The notes under the pieces: generated by a model
What the model saw: only the letters and a program-made list of their open reading frames with translations
Told to the model about the DNA's origin: nothing
Databases searched by the model: none
Translations under genes and position numbers: made by a program
Part shown: positions 8,732-16,720 of the stretch, one piece after another
Layout: every line of letters begins with the position of its first letter
How positions within the stretch are numbered: the stretch's first letter is position 1
Source: an uncultured Pseudomonadales bacterium
GTDB lineage: Bacteria > Pseudomonadota > Gammaproteobacteria > Pseudomonadales > Azotimanducaceae
Assembly (NCBI GenBank): GCA_958296165.1
Contig: OY282447.1
Location: 868,001-932,000, forward strand
Direction: 5' to 3'
Length of the DNA stretch: 64,000 nucleotides

Positions 8732-9280
8732 ATGGCGACGAAGCCCAACGTCTTCTTGGTTGGCATGATGGGGTCGGGCAAGACCACGATTGGCCGGCAG
8801 CTAGCGGCGCTGCTGCATTTCGACTTCCACGACACCGACCAAATCGTAGAAGAGCGCGCCGGCGCAGACATTGCCTGGATTTTCGACCGGGAAGGCGAGG
8901 ACGGCTTCCGCGACCGCGAGCAGCTGGCCATTGACGAAGTCACGGCGATGACCGACGTGGTGGTTGCCACCGGCGGCGGCGCGGTGCTGCGCGACCTCAA
9001 TCGGCAGCGCCTGCGCGCGCGCGGCACGGTCGTCTACCTGAGCGCGCCGCCGGCGCTCATCCTCGAGCGCACCCGTCGCGACCGGCACCGACCGTTGCTG
9101 AAGGTGGAAGACGTGGAACAGCGCATCGCCACCCTAAGCCAACAGCGCGAATCGCTGTATCGGGCGGCGGCACACGTCGTCGTGGCCACCGATCGGCGCC
9201 CCGCACGCGCCATCGCCGCCAGCGTAGCGCAACGCGTTGCGGCGCTTGCGCGACCAAGAGCGGAAACGGCAAGGCCATGA
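8732..9280 (+). CDS. aroK: Shikimate kinase
   Basis: AroK phosphorylates shikimate in the chorismate pathway. The 182-residue protein has the Walker A motif GMMGSGKTT near its start, a shikimate-binding Asp in FHDTDQIVEE, and GGGAV. I chose ATG 8732 because it places the P-loop at the usual distance; ATG 8717, which overlaps the pilQ end, is also possible. The gene overlaps aroB by four bases, and the pair is transcribed in the direction of the pil genes. It must be intact for aromatic amino acid synthesis even though the upstream operon is decaying. Confidence 0.93.
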   Translation: MATKPNVFLVGMMGSGKTTIGRQLAALLHFDFHDTDQIVEERAGADIAWIFDREGEDGFRDREQLAIDEVTAMTDVVVATGGGAVLRDLNRQRLRARGTVVYLSAPPALILERTRRDRHRPLLKVEDVEQRIATLSQQRESLYRAAAHVVVATDRRPARAIAASVAQRVAALARPRAETARP

Positions 9281-10407
9281 ACGCCGCCTCGCCGCCGGCC
9301 GTGCAGCGCATCGACGTGGCGCTGCCGGGCGAACGCGCCTATCCGATTCTGCTCGGCGATGGGCTGCTCGGCGCCGTAGACGTGCTCGCGCCGCATATCG
9401 GCCGCCGAGTGCTCGTGGTGAGCAATCCCGCCGTCGCGGGCTTGTATCTAGACGCACTGCGGCCGAGCTTGGGCAACGCGCAAGTCGACTGCGTGGAGAT
9501 CGGCGACGGCGAGCAATTCAAGACTTTGGAGACCTACGCCGCCATCCTGGACGCGCTCATAGAGAAGCGCCACCACCGCACCACCACGGTGGTAGCGTTG
9601 GGCGGCGGCGTGGTCGGCGATGTGGCCGGTTTCGCAGCCGCCACCTACCAGCGCGGCGTCGGCTTGGTGCAGATTCCCACCACGCTGCTGGCACAGGTGG
9701 ACTCGTCGGTCGGCGGCAAGACCGCCGTCAACCACAGCGCCGGCAAGAACATGATCGGCGCCTTCCATCAGCCGCGCGCCGTGCTGGCCGATGTCGCCAC
9801 GCTGAAGACGCTGCCGTTGCGCGAATACCGCGCCGGGCTTGCCGAGGTCGTCAAGTACGGCGTCATAGCCGATGTGGAGTTCTTCGCGTGGCTGGAAACC
9901 CACATGGACGAGCTGGTCGCGAAGGACGCGAAGGCGCTGCTACACGCCGTGCAGCGATCCTGCCAAATCAAGGCTGCCGTGGTGGCGGAAGACGAGCGCG
10001 AGCAGGGTCGGCGCGCAATCCTCAATTTCGGCCACACCTTCGGCCATGCCATCGAGGCGCTGACGGGATTCCGCTATCTGCACGGCGAGGCGGTGGCGGT
10101 CGGCATGGCGATGGCCATGGACCTGTCTGTGCGGCTTGGCCGCGCGAACGATCGCGACGCTGCTCGCGTGCGGCGCCTGCTCGACGCCGCCGGCCTGCCC
10201 TTGGACGCCGATGTCGAACCACAAGCCATGTTGACCGCGATGGCCATGGACAAGAAAGCGCTCGATGACCAACTGCGCCTTGTGGTTTGCGACGCCCTTG
10301 GCCGCGTCTGCGTGACGGCGCAAGCGCCCCGGGCCGCCGTACACGCGGCTATCGAGGGCTGTCGAACACGCCACACCCCCCGCGCTTCCGGCAACTCAGC
10401 CGCTTAG
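9277..10407 (+). CDS. aroB: 3-dehydroquinate synthase
   Basis: AroB converts DAHP to 3-dehydroquinate, the second step of the shikimate pathway, using NAD and a divalent metal. The 376-residue protein has the NAD-binding GGGVVGDVAGFAA, the substrate-binding DSSVGGKTAVNH, and metal-binding histidines in NFGHTFGHAIE, with a glutamate in GLAEVVKYG. Length is normal. The start overlaps the aroK stop (ATGA). Its last 12 bases overlap the convergent Arc-type gene. Confidence 0.96.
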   Translation: MNAASPPAVQRIDVALPGERAYPILLGDGLLGAVDVLAPHIGRRVLVVSNPAVAGLYLDALRPSLGNAQVDCVEIGDGEQFKTLETYAAILDALIEKRHHRTTTVVALGGGVVGDVAGFAAATYQRGVGLVQIPTTLLAQVDSSVGGKTAVNHSAGKNMIGAFHQPRAVLADVATLKTLPLREYRAGLAEVVKYGVIADVEFFAWLETHMDELVAKDAKALLHAVQRSCQIKAAVVAEDEREQGRRAILNFGHTFGHAIEALTGFRYLHGEAVAVGMAMAMDLSVRLGRANDRDAARVRRLLDAAGLPLDADVEPQAMLTAMAMDKKALDDQLRLVVCDALGRVCVTAQAPRAAVHAAIEGCRTRHTPRASGNSAA

Positions 10408-10692
10408 CAGCTCCACCAGCGCGGTCTGCTGGCGCGGCGACAGCCGCCGGAACCGCTGCACGAGCGCGTCTTCGTCGGCGGAGAGGCCGCTGCGCAGGAC
10501 CGCCTCGATGTGCGAGAAGAATGCTGGCTCGATGCTCGACTCGGCCGCACCGGTGATGCCTGTGAGCGAGTGTTCCAGGCGAGCGACGATTTCGGCGTTC
10601 ATGCTGCGCCGGTAGCGGCACGACGCCTCGGCAATGCGCTCGTGCAGACCGTGAGGCAGCCTCACGAGGAACTTGCGGTACTGACTGGCCAT
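10396..10692 (-). CDS. Arc-type ribbon-helix-helix DNA-binding protein
   Basis: This 98-residue protein begins YRKFLVRLPHGLHERIAEAS, then RRSMNAEIVARLEHSL. These are the beta strand and two helices of the Arc/MetJ ribbon-helix-helix fold, including the typical SMNAEIV turn. A second helical segment of about 45 residues follows and may mediate oligomerisation. It is probably a dimeric repressor; the target is unknown. It converges on aroB and lies just outside the insertion sequence that begins at 10780. Confidence 0.8.
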   Translation of the reverse strand: MASQYRKFLVRLPHGLHERIAEASCRYRRSMNAEIVARLEHSLTGITGAAESSIEPAFFSHIEAVLRSGLSADEDALVQRFRRLSPRQQTALVELLSG

Positions 10693-10779
10693 AAGGGTTG
10701 CTCGTCCTCGTTCCGCGCCAAGGCCTTGAAGGGCGGTCGTGGCCTCATGCGAACGATTATAGGTTCATCGGTGCGCGAC

Positions 10780-12096
10780 TAAGGCGTTTCGCTGAAATAA
10801 ACGCTACGATATGGATGTTTGTCACGGAGGGTGGGTTGTCATGGAAGACGCGGTCACGCAGTCGATACTTGAGAAGTTTCTGGTTCTGGGCCCGATACTG
10901 GACGAGCGGGCGAAGAGGCTGTGGGCGGCGGTGGAGGCTCGGTCGCTGGGTCGAGGCGGGATCGCGCGGGTGTCGGAGGCGACGGGGATGTCGCGGAGCC
11001 GGATCCGGTCGGGGATGCTGGAGGTGGAGTCGGCGGGCGCGGGCGGGGTTGCGGCGACGGGTCGGCAGCGCGCGCCGGGCGGCGGTCGGAAGCGCGCGGA
11101 GGAGAAGGATCCGGGTCTGGCGGCGGCGCTGAGGCGGCTGCTGGATCCGGCGACGCGCGGGGATCCGGAGGGGCCGCTGCTGTGGACGACGCTGAGCGCG
11201 GCGCATCTGTCGTCGGCGCTGGCGAAGGAGGGCCACGCGGCGAGCGAGCGGACGGTGAACCGGCTGCTGCACGATCTGGGCTGCAGCATGCAGTCGAACC
11301 GCAAGACGGTGGAGGGTCGGCAGCACCCGGACCGCGACCGGCAGTTCGGCCACGTCAACCGGAAGGCGAGGGAGTTCCAGCGGCGCGGCGATCCGGTGGT
11401 GTCGGTGGACACGAAGAAGAAGGAGCTGGTGGGCAACTTCCGCAACGGCGGTCGGGAGTGGCGGCCGAAGGGCGAGCCGGAGCAGGTGTTGGTGCACGAC
11501 TTCAAGGACGCGGAGCTGGGCAAGGCGATCCCGTACGGCGTCTACGACCTCGCCGCGAACAGCGGCCGGGTGAGCGTGGGCGTGGACCACGACACGGCGA
11601 CGTTCGCGGCGGAGACGCTGCGGCGCTGGTGGCGTCGCATGGGGCGCGCGACGCATCCCGACGCCCGGCGCCTGCTGGTCACGGCCGACGCCGGCGGCTC
11701 GAACGGGCGCCGCAACCGGCTGTGGAAGCTGGAGCTGCAGCGCTTCGCGGACGAGACGGGCCTGGAGGTGTCCGTGTGCCACTTCCCGCCGGGAACCAGC
11801 AAATGGAACAAGATCGAGCACCGCATGTTCTGCTGGATCACCGAGAACTGGCGCGGGCGCCCGCTGGTCAGCCGCGAGGCGGTGGTGGAACTGATCGCCA
11901 ACACGACCACCAGGGAGGGCCTGTCGATCAAGGCGGAACTGGACGCCAACCGCTACCCCACCGGCGTCAAGGTGAGCGACGTCGAATTGGCTGGCGTGCG
12001 CATCCGACGCTCCCGCTTCCACGGCGACTGGAACTATGTGATCCTGCCGAATACGAAAACGTCGCAATGAACTGATTATTTTTGCGAGACGCCTAA
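10780..12096 (+). mobile_element. ISAzo13-like insertion sequence
   Basis: One transposase gene is flanked by imperfect 21-bp inverted repeats: 10780-10800 (taaggcgtttcgctgaaata and one further a) and 12076-12096, whose reverse complement begins ttaggcgtctcgc. The two match at about 17 of 21 positions. I see no convincing target-site duplication just outside. The element separates aroB and the Arc-type gene from rnpB. Because the transposase is intact, it may still be active or be recently acquired. Confidence 0.82.
10841..12070 (+). CDS. ISAzo13 family transposase
   Basis: The 409-residue transposase starts at ATG 10841 behind a strong purine-rich site (cggagggtggg, 10825-10835); an earlier ATG at 10811 lies before that site. 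An N-terminal helix-turn-helix-like region (RGGIARVSEATGMSRSRI) precedes an RNase H-like core with likely catalytic acidic residues in VVSVDTKKKELVGNF, LLVTADAGGSNG and STSKWNKIEHRMF-like sequence (GTSKWNKIEHRMFCWITENW). The C-terminus ends RFHGDWNYVILPN, usual for this family. The frame is complete and spans almost the whole element. Confidence 0.9.
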   Translation: MEDAVTQSILEKFLVLGPILDERAKRLWAAVEARSLGRGGIARVSEATGMSRSRIRSGMLEVESAGAGGVAATGRQRAPGGGRKRAEEKDPGLAAALRRLLDPATRGDPEGPLLWTTLSAAHLSSALAKEGHAASERTVNRLLHDLGCSMQSNRKTVEGRQHPDRDRQFGHVNRKAREFQRRGDPVVSVDTKKKELVGNFRNGGREWRPKGEPEQVLVHDFKDAELGKAIPYGVYDLAANSGRVSVGVDHDTATFAAETLRRWWRRMGRATHPDARRLLVTADAGGSNGRRNRLWKLELQRFADETGLEVSVCHFPPGTSKWNKIEHRMFCWITENWRGRPLVSREAVVELIANTTTREGLSIKAELDANRYPTGVKVSDVELAGVRIRRSRFHGDWNYVILPNTKTSQ

Positions 12097-12115
12097 TGTG
12101 GACTCGGCTGGGCAA

Positions 12116-12132
12116 AGCGCGGGTTTTGCGCT
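12116..12132 (-). terminator. Weak hairpin after RNase P RNA
   Basis: On the minus strand, just downstream of the RNase P RNA, agcgc and gcgct form a 5-bp stem around an A/C-rich loop, followed by only two T residues. It could act as a weak intrinsic terminator or processing stop. It lies between rnpB and the insertion sequence. Confidence 0.3.
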
Positions 12133-12139
12133 AAGGGAA

Positions 12140-12495
12140 AGCTATGGAGAGCCGGTCTATAAGCCGGGTTCTGTCGCGAGCAACCATTCATCTAGGACGA
12201 CCGTCGCCGAATCGCCTCTTGCGGCCTACCCGGGCCCGACGCGGACCACGTCAAACGGACCTCTATTTGGCCTTGCTCCAGGCGGGAATGCCTAGCCGGA
12301 GCTGTTGCCAGCACCCGCGGTGCGCTCTTACCGCACCGTTTCACCCTTGCCGACCTCGAAAGGCCGGCGGTCTGCTCTCTGCTGCATCTGCCGCGGGCTC
12401 GCGCCCCCCAGGGATTACCTGGCGCCCTGTCCTGTGGAGCCCGGACTTTCCTCACGCCCCGCTTCAAGGGCGCGCGGTTGCTTGACCGACTCTCC
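12140..12495 (-). ncRNA. rnpB: RNase P RNA, bacterial class A
   Basis: This is the catalytic RNA that trims tRNA 5' leaders. Conserved blocks on the minus strand, in order, are gaggaaagtccgggctcc, cagggcgccaggtaat, gagcagaccgccgg, ggcaagggtgaaac, ggtaagagcgcaccg, gagcaaggccaaatag and cctagatgaatgg, ending acagaacccggcttat. Helix P1 pairs 12484-12494 with 12147-12157, which fixes both ends within a few bases. Length, about 355 nt, is normal. The rsmI reading frame runs about 80 bases into its 5' end. Confidence 0.96.
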
Positions 12496-13398
12496 GCCGA
12501 CCAGCGTACTCGGTTTCACGCTCGTTTGGGAAACAGCCAGCTCGTACAGCTCGCTCCTCGGCGCTCCGGTGATCTTCGCCGCCAGCTTGGCGGCTTGGGC
12601 GGCAGGGAGTTCGGCCGCCAAGGTGCGCAAGACGGCCTGCGCATCGTCGGACAACGAGTTCGCGCTGGCGGCCGGGGCCCAGGCCGCCAATATGCAGACG
12701 AACTCGCCCCTCGGCAGCGCTTCGCCTTCCGCCTGCAACGCCGCGACGGTGGCCCAGCGGATGGTCTCGAAGCGCTTGGTGAGCTCCCGACACAGCAGCA
12801 ACGAGCGGTCGCCGCCACCTAAGTCCACGAGCTGCGCCAACGCGGCGCGCAGCCGATGCGGCGCTTCGAAGAAGACCACCGGCACATCCGATCTCAGCAG
12901 CCGCGCCAACGCGGCCCGACGGGCCGCGCCCTTGGCAGGCAGGAAGCCTTCGAACCGGAAGCGATTGGCGGCGATCGGCGAGGCGGCAAGGGCGGCGGTA
13001 ATCGCGCTCGGCCCTGGTACCGGCGTTACGGCGATGCCGCGTCGCCAAGCCAGCCTCACTAGCTCGAAGCCGGGATCCGAGATCAGTGGCGTACCCGCGT
13101 CCGAGACCAACGCTACATCGTCTCCGGCCAACAAGCGGTCGAGAACCCGCTCGCTGGCAGGGGCCTCGTTGTGGTCGTGCAAAGTCAGCAGCCGCGCTGG
13201 CGCCGCGCCAATGTGTGCCAACAGCACACGAGAGCGTCTGGTATCTTCGCAGGCTACAACGCGCACCGACTTGAGAACGTCAACGGCCCGCGCCGTGATG
13301 TCCGCCAAGTTGCCGATGGGCGTCGCCACCACATACAACTGTCCCGCCGCGGCACCGCCGCTGGTCGGAGCGCTGGAAGCCGAGCCGCCATCCGCCAT
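12415..13398 (-). CDS. rsmI: 16S rRNA 2'-O-ribose C1402 methyltransferase
   Basis: RsmI methylates C1402 of 16S rRNA using S-adenosylmethionine. From ATG 13398 the protein has 327 residues and shows the tetrapyrrole-methylase fold: LYVVATPIGNLADITARA, VACEDTRRSRVLL, LVSDAGTPLISDPG and VTPVPGPSA. The normal C-terminus (SELYELAVS) is followed by about 38 extra residues encoded by the start of RNase P RNA. The stop TAA lies in the conserved ccaggtaa block of that RNA. A further upstream ATG at 13473 is possible but lacks support. The start codon shares bases with the divergent lpoA ATG. Confidence 0.93.
   Translation of the reverse strand: MADGGSASSAPTSGGAAAGQLYVVATPIGNLADITARAVDVLKSVRVVACEDTRRSRVLLAHIGAAPARLLTLHDHNEAPASERVLDRLLAGDDVALVSDAGTPLISDPGFELVRLAWRRGIAVTPVPGPSAITAALAASPIAANRFRFEGFLPAKGAARRAALARLLRSDVPVVFFEAPHRLRAALAQLVDLGGGDRSLLLCRELTKRFETIRWATVAALQAEGEALPRGEFVCILAAWAPAASANSLSDDAQAVLRTLAAELPAAQAAKLAAKITGAPRSELYELAVSQTSVKPSTLVGGESVKQPRALEAGREESPGSTGQGAR
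12503..12508 (-). promoter_or_regulatory. Possible -10 element of rnpB
   Basis: TACGCT on the minus strand ends about eight bases before the predicted 5' end of RNase P RNA and would lie inside the rsmI coding sequence. No well-placed -35 hexamer is obvious, so this is a weak call based on position. Confidence 0.28.
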
Positions 13399-15310
13399 GT
13401 TTGCATCGCGCCGAAGTCGATTGCCACGCCATTGTAGAGTAGGTCGAACAGGCCGAGGACGTAGCTCAGTCACAGCAGGCAGGCCGCATCGAGGGGCTCG
13501 CGCCCTGGTCGGCGTAGTCGCCGCGCTGCATGTCCTCGTTTACGCTGGCTGCGAATCCACGCGGCCGCAACCGGTGGAGGTGGCGCCAGCGGCGCAACCC
13601 GCGCTGCCGGAGAGCCTGGCGCGGGCACGTAGCGCTCGTGGAGCACAGGCGAGGGCGAGCGCCTACTTGGAAGCGCTGCGGGCGCTCTATCCAAGCGGCG
13701 ACTTAGACACCGTCGCCGACATCGTCGCCGAGCTGCGCACCGAGGGGCTGGCCGCAGCCTTGACGCCCGCTGAGCGTTTTCGAGTCGACGCGGTCGCCTT
13801 GGAACTCGCGCTCGCCGATGCTGACCGCTTACGGATCGAGGAGCTGGCGGCGGCGCTCAATCCCGTCGCCAGCGGGCAGCGGCGTCAAGCCGACCGCTTG
13901 CGCGCACGGGCACTCGCCTATGCTGACGAACCAGAAGCTGCGGCATTGGCGCTGTTGGCGATCATCGACCGGCTCGATGGCGACGCTGGCGGCGACCTGT
14001 CGGCACATACCGCGGCGGCTTGGCGGCACCTGTCGAAGTTGCCGATTCAAACGCTGCGACGACTTGCCCGGTCGGCATCTTCCACCGGCGCCAAGCATTG
14101 GCTGGAGATGGCCCTCGCGGTCAACGCGGCTCTGACCAGCGCTCGGCAAGCAGACATCTGGCAGCGCTTTCGAGTCGAGCACCCCGACCACGTCATTGCC
14201 AGGTTTCCGCCGCCGAACATGCTCCCCGATGCCGCCCCACCCCGCGACGTCGCTCTGCTGCTGCCGTTCAGCGGCGATCTTGCGAATCTCGCCGAGGCGA
14301 TTAGAGACGGCTTTCTGGCCGCCTATTTACGAGTGCAACGAGTGCAACGGGTGCAACAGGTGCAACAGGTGCAACGCGATGCCGGCCGCCCCCAAACCGT
14401 GCGCTTCTACGACACCGGCACGCTTGCCGCCGTCGAAGCCTATCGGCAAGCGGTGCTCGACGGCGCCGACGTCATCGTAGGCCCGTTGGCCAAGTCGGCG
14501 GTAGCGGAGCTCGCCATGCTGCCGCCCGAGCTGCCAGTGGTGGCCTTGAACAGTCTTGACGACGCCGAACCAAGCGGCGAGCACGACACGTTGCAGTTGT
14601 CCTTGGCCCCGGAAGACGACGCTACGGCCATCGCTGCGGCGCTGGCCGGTGCCGATGTAGAGCGCGTGGTGGCGTTCGCTAACGCCGAGCCTTGGGCCAC
14701 GCGCGCATGGACTCGCTTCGAGGCGGAGCTGGACGCGATCGACGTCGTCGCCTTCGGCACTCTCGCCGGCAACAGCGAGGCCACGACGGTGGCCGGCGAC
14801 GTGCTGGGCGTGGCCGCCAGTCAGGCCCGCCACGCGGCCCTCGCCGAACTGTTGGCTACCGATCTGGCATTCGTGCCGCGCCGCCGCGATGATGTGGACG
14901 CCATCGTTGCATTCGTCAACGGCCAGCAACTCATGGCCCTAAAACCCGCGTTGGACTTCCACTTCGCGGCCGACGTGCCCCTCTACGCGCCATCGCAAGC
15001 CGTGCGAGGCGTAGCGTGGGGACGCCTGGAGGGCTTGCGCGTCTGCAACATTCCTTGGCTGCTCCATGCCGATCCTCTGCGCCGCGCGACCAGTGCCTTG
15101 GCGACCAGCCGCGGGGCGCTGGCGTCTTTGTTCGCGCTGGGCGTAGACGGCTTTCGGGTCGCCAACCAGCTGGCCCGGATGACCACCGGCCGCGAATCCG
15201 TCGCTGGCAGCACCGGCGTGCTGACCGTTGGCGAAAACGGGCGTATCCGTCGCCAACTGGCATGGGGGCGAGTCTCGCGCGGGCGGCTGATCGCCACACC
15301 AACGCCATGA
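13397..15310 (+). CDS. lpoA: Penicillin-binding protein activator LpoA
   Basis: LpoA is an outer-membrane lipoprotein that activates PBP1A. The protein has a lipobox near residue 51 (VLVYAGC), a helical TPR-like N-domain, and a C-terminal periplasmic-binding-protein-like domain (DVALLLPFSGDLANLAEAI, DGADVIVGPLAKSAVAEL, PVVALN, VDAIVAFVNGQQLMALKPAL). From ATG 13397 it has 637 residues, but this leaves a long basic leader before the signal; TTG 13421 is an alternative, and neither has a clear ribosome site. A 9-bp unit repeated five times (14333-14377) encodes VQRVQRVQQVQQVQ in a linker of the second domain. Neighbours rsmI, yraN and dolP are the usual ones. Confidence 0.9.
   Translation: MFASRRSRLPRHCRVGRTGRGRSSVTAGRPHRGARALVGVVAALHVLVYAGCESTRPQPVEVAPAAQPALPESLARARSARGAQARASAYLEALRALYPSGDLDTVADIVAELRTEGLAAALTPAERFRVDAVALELALADADRLRIEELAAALNPVASGQRRQADRLRARALAYADEPEAAALALLAIIDRLDGDAGGDLSAHTAAAWRHLSKLPIQTLRRLARSASSTGAKHWLEMALAVNAALTSARQADIWQRFRVEHPDHVIARFPPPNMLPDAAPPRDVALLLPFSGDLANLAEAIRDGFLAAYLRVQRVQRVQQVQQVQRDAGRPQTVRFYDTGTLAAVEAYRQAVLDGADVIVGPLAKSAVAELAMLPPELPVVALNSLDDAEPSGEHDTLQLSLAPEDDATAIAAALAGADVERVVAFANAEPWATRAWTRFEAELDAIDVVAFGTLAGNSEATTVAGDVLGVAASQARHAALAELLATDLAFVPRRRDDVDAIVAFVNGQQLMALKPALDFHFAADVPLYAPSQAVRGVAWGRLEGLRVCNIPWLLHADPLRRATSALATSRGALASLFALGVDGFRVANQLARMTTGRESVAGSTGVLTVGENGRIRRQLAWGRVSRGRLIATPTP
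14333..14377 (+). repeat. Five copies of a 9-bp repeat in lpoA
   Basis: Units gtgcaacga, gtgcaacgg, gtgcaacag, gtgcaacag and gtgcaacgc lie end to end in frame, encoding Val-Gln-(Arg/Gln). They sit just after LRDGFLAAYLR-like sequence, in a surface loop of the ligand-binding-protein-like domain. Copy-number change would keep the frame. Confidence 0.9.
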
Positions 15311-15325
15311 GCGCAGAGGAAGCAC

Positions 15326-15712
15326 GTGTTTCGATCGCTGCCTTGGCGAGCGCGACTCGGCCGCCGCGCCGAACGCCGCGCCGAACGCTTCCTCAAGGCC
15401 GAGGGCTTGCGCACCGTCGCGCGCAACTACGCCCGTCGCAGCGGCGAGATCGACCTCGTCATGCTCGATGGCGAGACGCTTGCATTCGTGGAAGTCCGCT
15501 ACCGCGGCGACAGCGCATGGAATACGGGGCTGGAATCGGTGGATCGTGCCAAGCAAGCGCGGCTGGCCCGAACTGCTAGCCTGTTCCTGAACGACCATCC
15601 GCAACATCGCTTTCGCGCGGCCCGATTTGACGTCGTCGCCGTCTTTAGGCGACACTACCGCATCGCTTGCGAATGGATTCCCAATGCGTTTGAAGCAATG
15701 GACTGCAGCTAG
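15326..15712 (+). CDS. yraN: UPF0102 family nuclease-like protein YraN
   Basis: A 128-residue protein starting at GTG 15326 with a good site (gaggaag, 15316-15322). It shows the PD-(D/E)xK-like core of the family: GEIDLVMLDGETLAFVEVRYR with the conserved Glu, Asp and Glu-Val-Arg. The function is not established; a DNA-processing role is assumed from the fold. A perfect 12-bp duplication (cgccgcgccgaa, 15362 and 15374) gives AERRAERRAERF-like sequence near the N-terminus. It follows lpoA with a 15-base gap, the usual order. Confidence 0.9.
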   Translation: MFRSLPWRARLGRRAERRAERFLKAEGLRTVARNYARRSGEIDLVMLDGETLAFVEVRYRGDSAWNTGLESVDRAKQARLARTASLFLNDHPQHRFRAARFDVVAVFRRHYRIACEWIPNAFEAMDCS

Positions 15713-15773
15713 GACTGTAACTGGCACTGCAACCGGCACTGCAGCTAGCGTCTCGCGTCTGAATCGCTGCGGC

Positions 15774-16319
15774 GTGGCGTTTACGAAACGGCACACTGGC
15801 TATCTCGTTCTCGCCTTGGCATGCGCCGGCTGCGTCAGCGTCACGGGCAACGATCCCACCCTGCGCACGCCGGGAGAGTTGCTCGAAGACCACAAGATCG
15901 AGCGCGAAGCCAAACGCCAGATCGCCGCCGACGACCGTTTGGCCGCCAACCACATCAACCTCGTAAGTTACGACGGCATCGTGTTGTTGACCGGAGAAGT
16001 GGAGGACGAAGCCCTGCGAATGCGCGCCGAGCGGGCCGTGGGCAACGTAGAGAACGTGCGCCGGATCCACAACGAGATTCAAGTGGGCGGTGCCACCAGC
16101 CTGGTCGCGCGCGCCAACGACGGTTGGATCGAGACCAAGGTGTTCTCCAAGTTCGCGGCCGACAAGACCGTGGACGCCGCCCGGGTCAAGGTGGTTGCGG
16201 AGAACGGCGTCGTCTATCTGATCGGCATGGTGCCGCGCGACCACGCCGATGCGGCGGCAGAGGCTGCACGCACGGTGTTCGGCGTGCGCAAGGTGGTGAA
16301 GGTCTTCGACTACCTCTAG
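15774..16319 (+). CDS. dolP: BON-domain outer-membrane lipoprotein DolP
   Basis: DolP (YraP) is a lipoprotein with two BON domains that supports outer-membrane integrity. From GTG 15774 the protein has 181 residues and an ideal lipoprotein signal (KRHTGYLVLALACAGC). BON1 spans about residues 47-110 (DDRLAANHINLVSYDGIVLLTG) and BON2 about 115-180 (ARANDGWIETKVFSKFA, VVAENGVVYLIGMV). An earlier ATG at 15684 overlaps yraN and reads through a tract of about 12-bp repeats (15701-15750), so I consider it unlikely. The gene for DiaA, usually between yraN and dolP, is absent. The 3' end converges on sspB. Confidence 0.88.
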   Translation: MAFTKRHTGYLVLALACAGCVSVTGNDPTLRTPGELLEDHKIEREAKRQIAADDRLAANHINLVSYDGIVLLTGEVEDEALRMRAERAVGNVENVRRIHNEIQVGGATSLVARANDGWIETKVFSKFAADKTVDAARVKVVAENGVVYLIGMVPRDHADAAAEAARTVFGVRKVVKVFDYL

Positions 16320-16327
16320 GCGCGCCG

Positions 16328-16720
16328 CTACTTGACGAGTTTGAGCGTGGGCGCCTTCTTGGCCTTTGGACCGCGCTCAGCGGGCTGGGCTGGCGAAGCA
16401 TCGTCGGGCGAAGTTTCCGCGCCGAACACCATGCCCATGCCGTTCTCGCGCGCGTACAGGGCGGTGACGGCGCCTAGCGGCACACTGACATGCACTGCGC
16501 GGCCCTGGAACCGGCAATCAACGCTTACGGTGTGATCGTCCACCAGCAAGTTGCGGGTCGCGGTCGCAGACAAGTTGAGCACCAGCTTGCCATCGGTAGC
16601 GTAATCTGCCAGCCCCTCAGCGCCGCCTACGGTGCAGTCTATAACGGCGTGCGGCGTGCAATCGTTGTCGACGATCCAATCGATGAGCGCCCGCAGCAAA
16701 TAGGGCCGCAAGTTGGTCAT
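16328..16720 (-). CDS. sspB: ClpXP protease adaptor SspB
   Basis: SspB delivers ssrA-tagged proteins to ClpXP. The 130-residue protein has the conserved substrate-binding domain (RPYLLRALIDWIVDNDCTPH, LVLNLSATATRNL, FQGRAVHVSVPLGAVTALYARENG) and a disordered tail ending in the ClpX-binding motif APTLKLVK. Its start overlaps the sspA stop by four bases. Confidence 0.95.
   Translation of the reverse strand: MTNLRPYLLRALIDWIVDNDCTPHAVIDCTVGGAEGLADYATDGKLVLNLSATATRNLLVDDHTVSVDCRFQGRAVHVSVPLGAVTALYARENGMGMVFGAETSPDDASPAQPAERGPKAKKAPTLKLVK

Noticed and set aside
11640-12096. pilQ insertion being a copy of the ISAzo13-like element
   Set aside because: Neither the terminal repeats nor the transposase C-terminus (DWNYVILPN) occur in the pilQ insertion.
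10757-12115. Long open frames antisense to, and in a second sense frame of, the transposase
   Set aside because: They are Arg/Pro- or Gly/Ala-rich low-complexity products of GC-rich codon bias; the transposase frame alone has family motifs.
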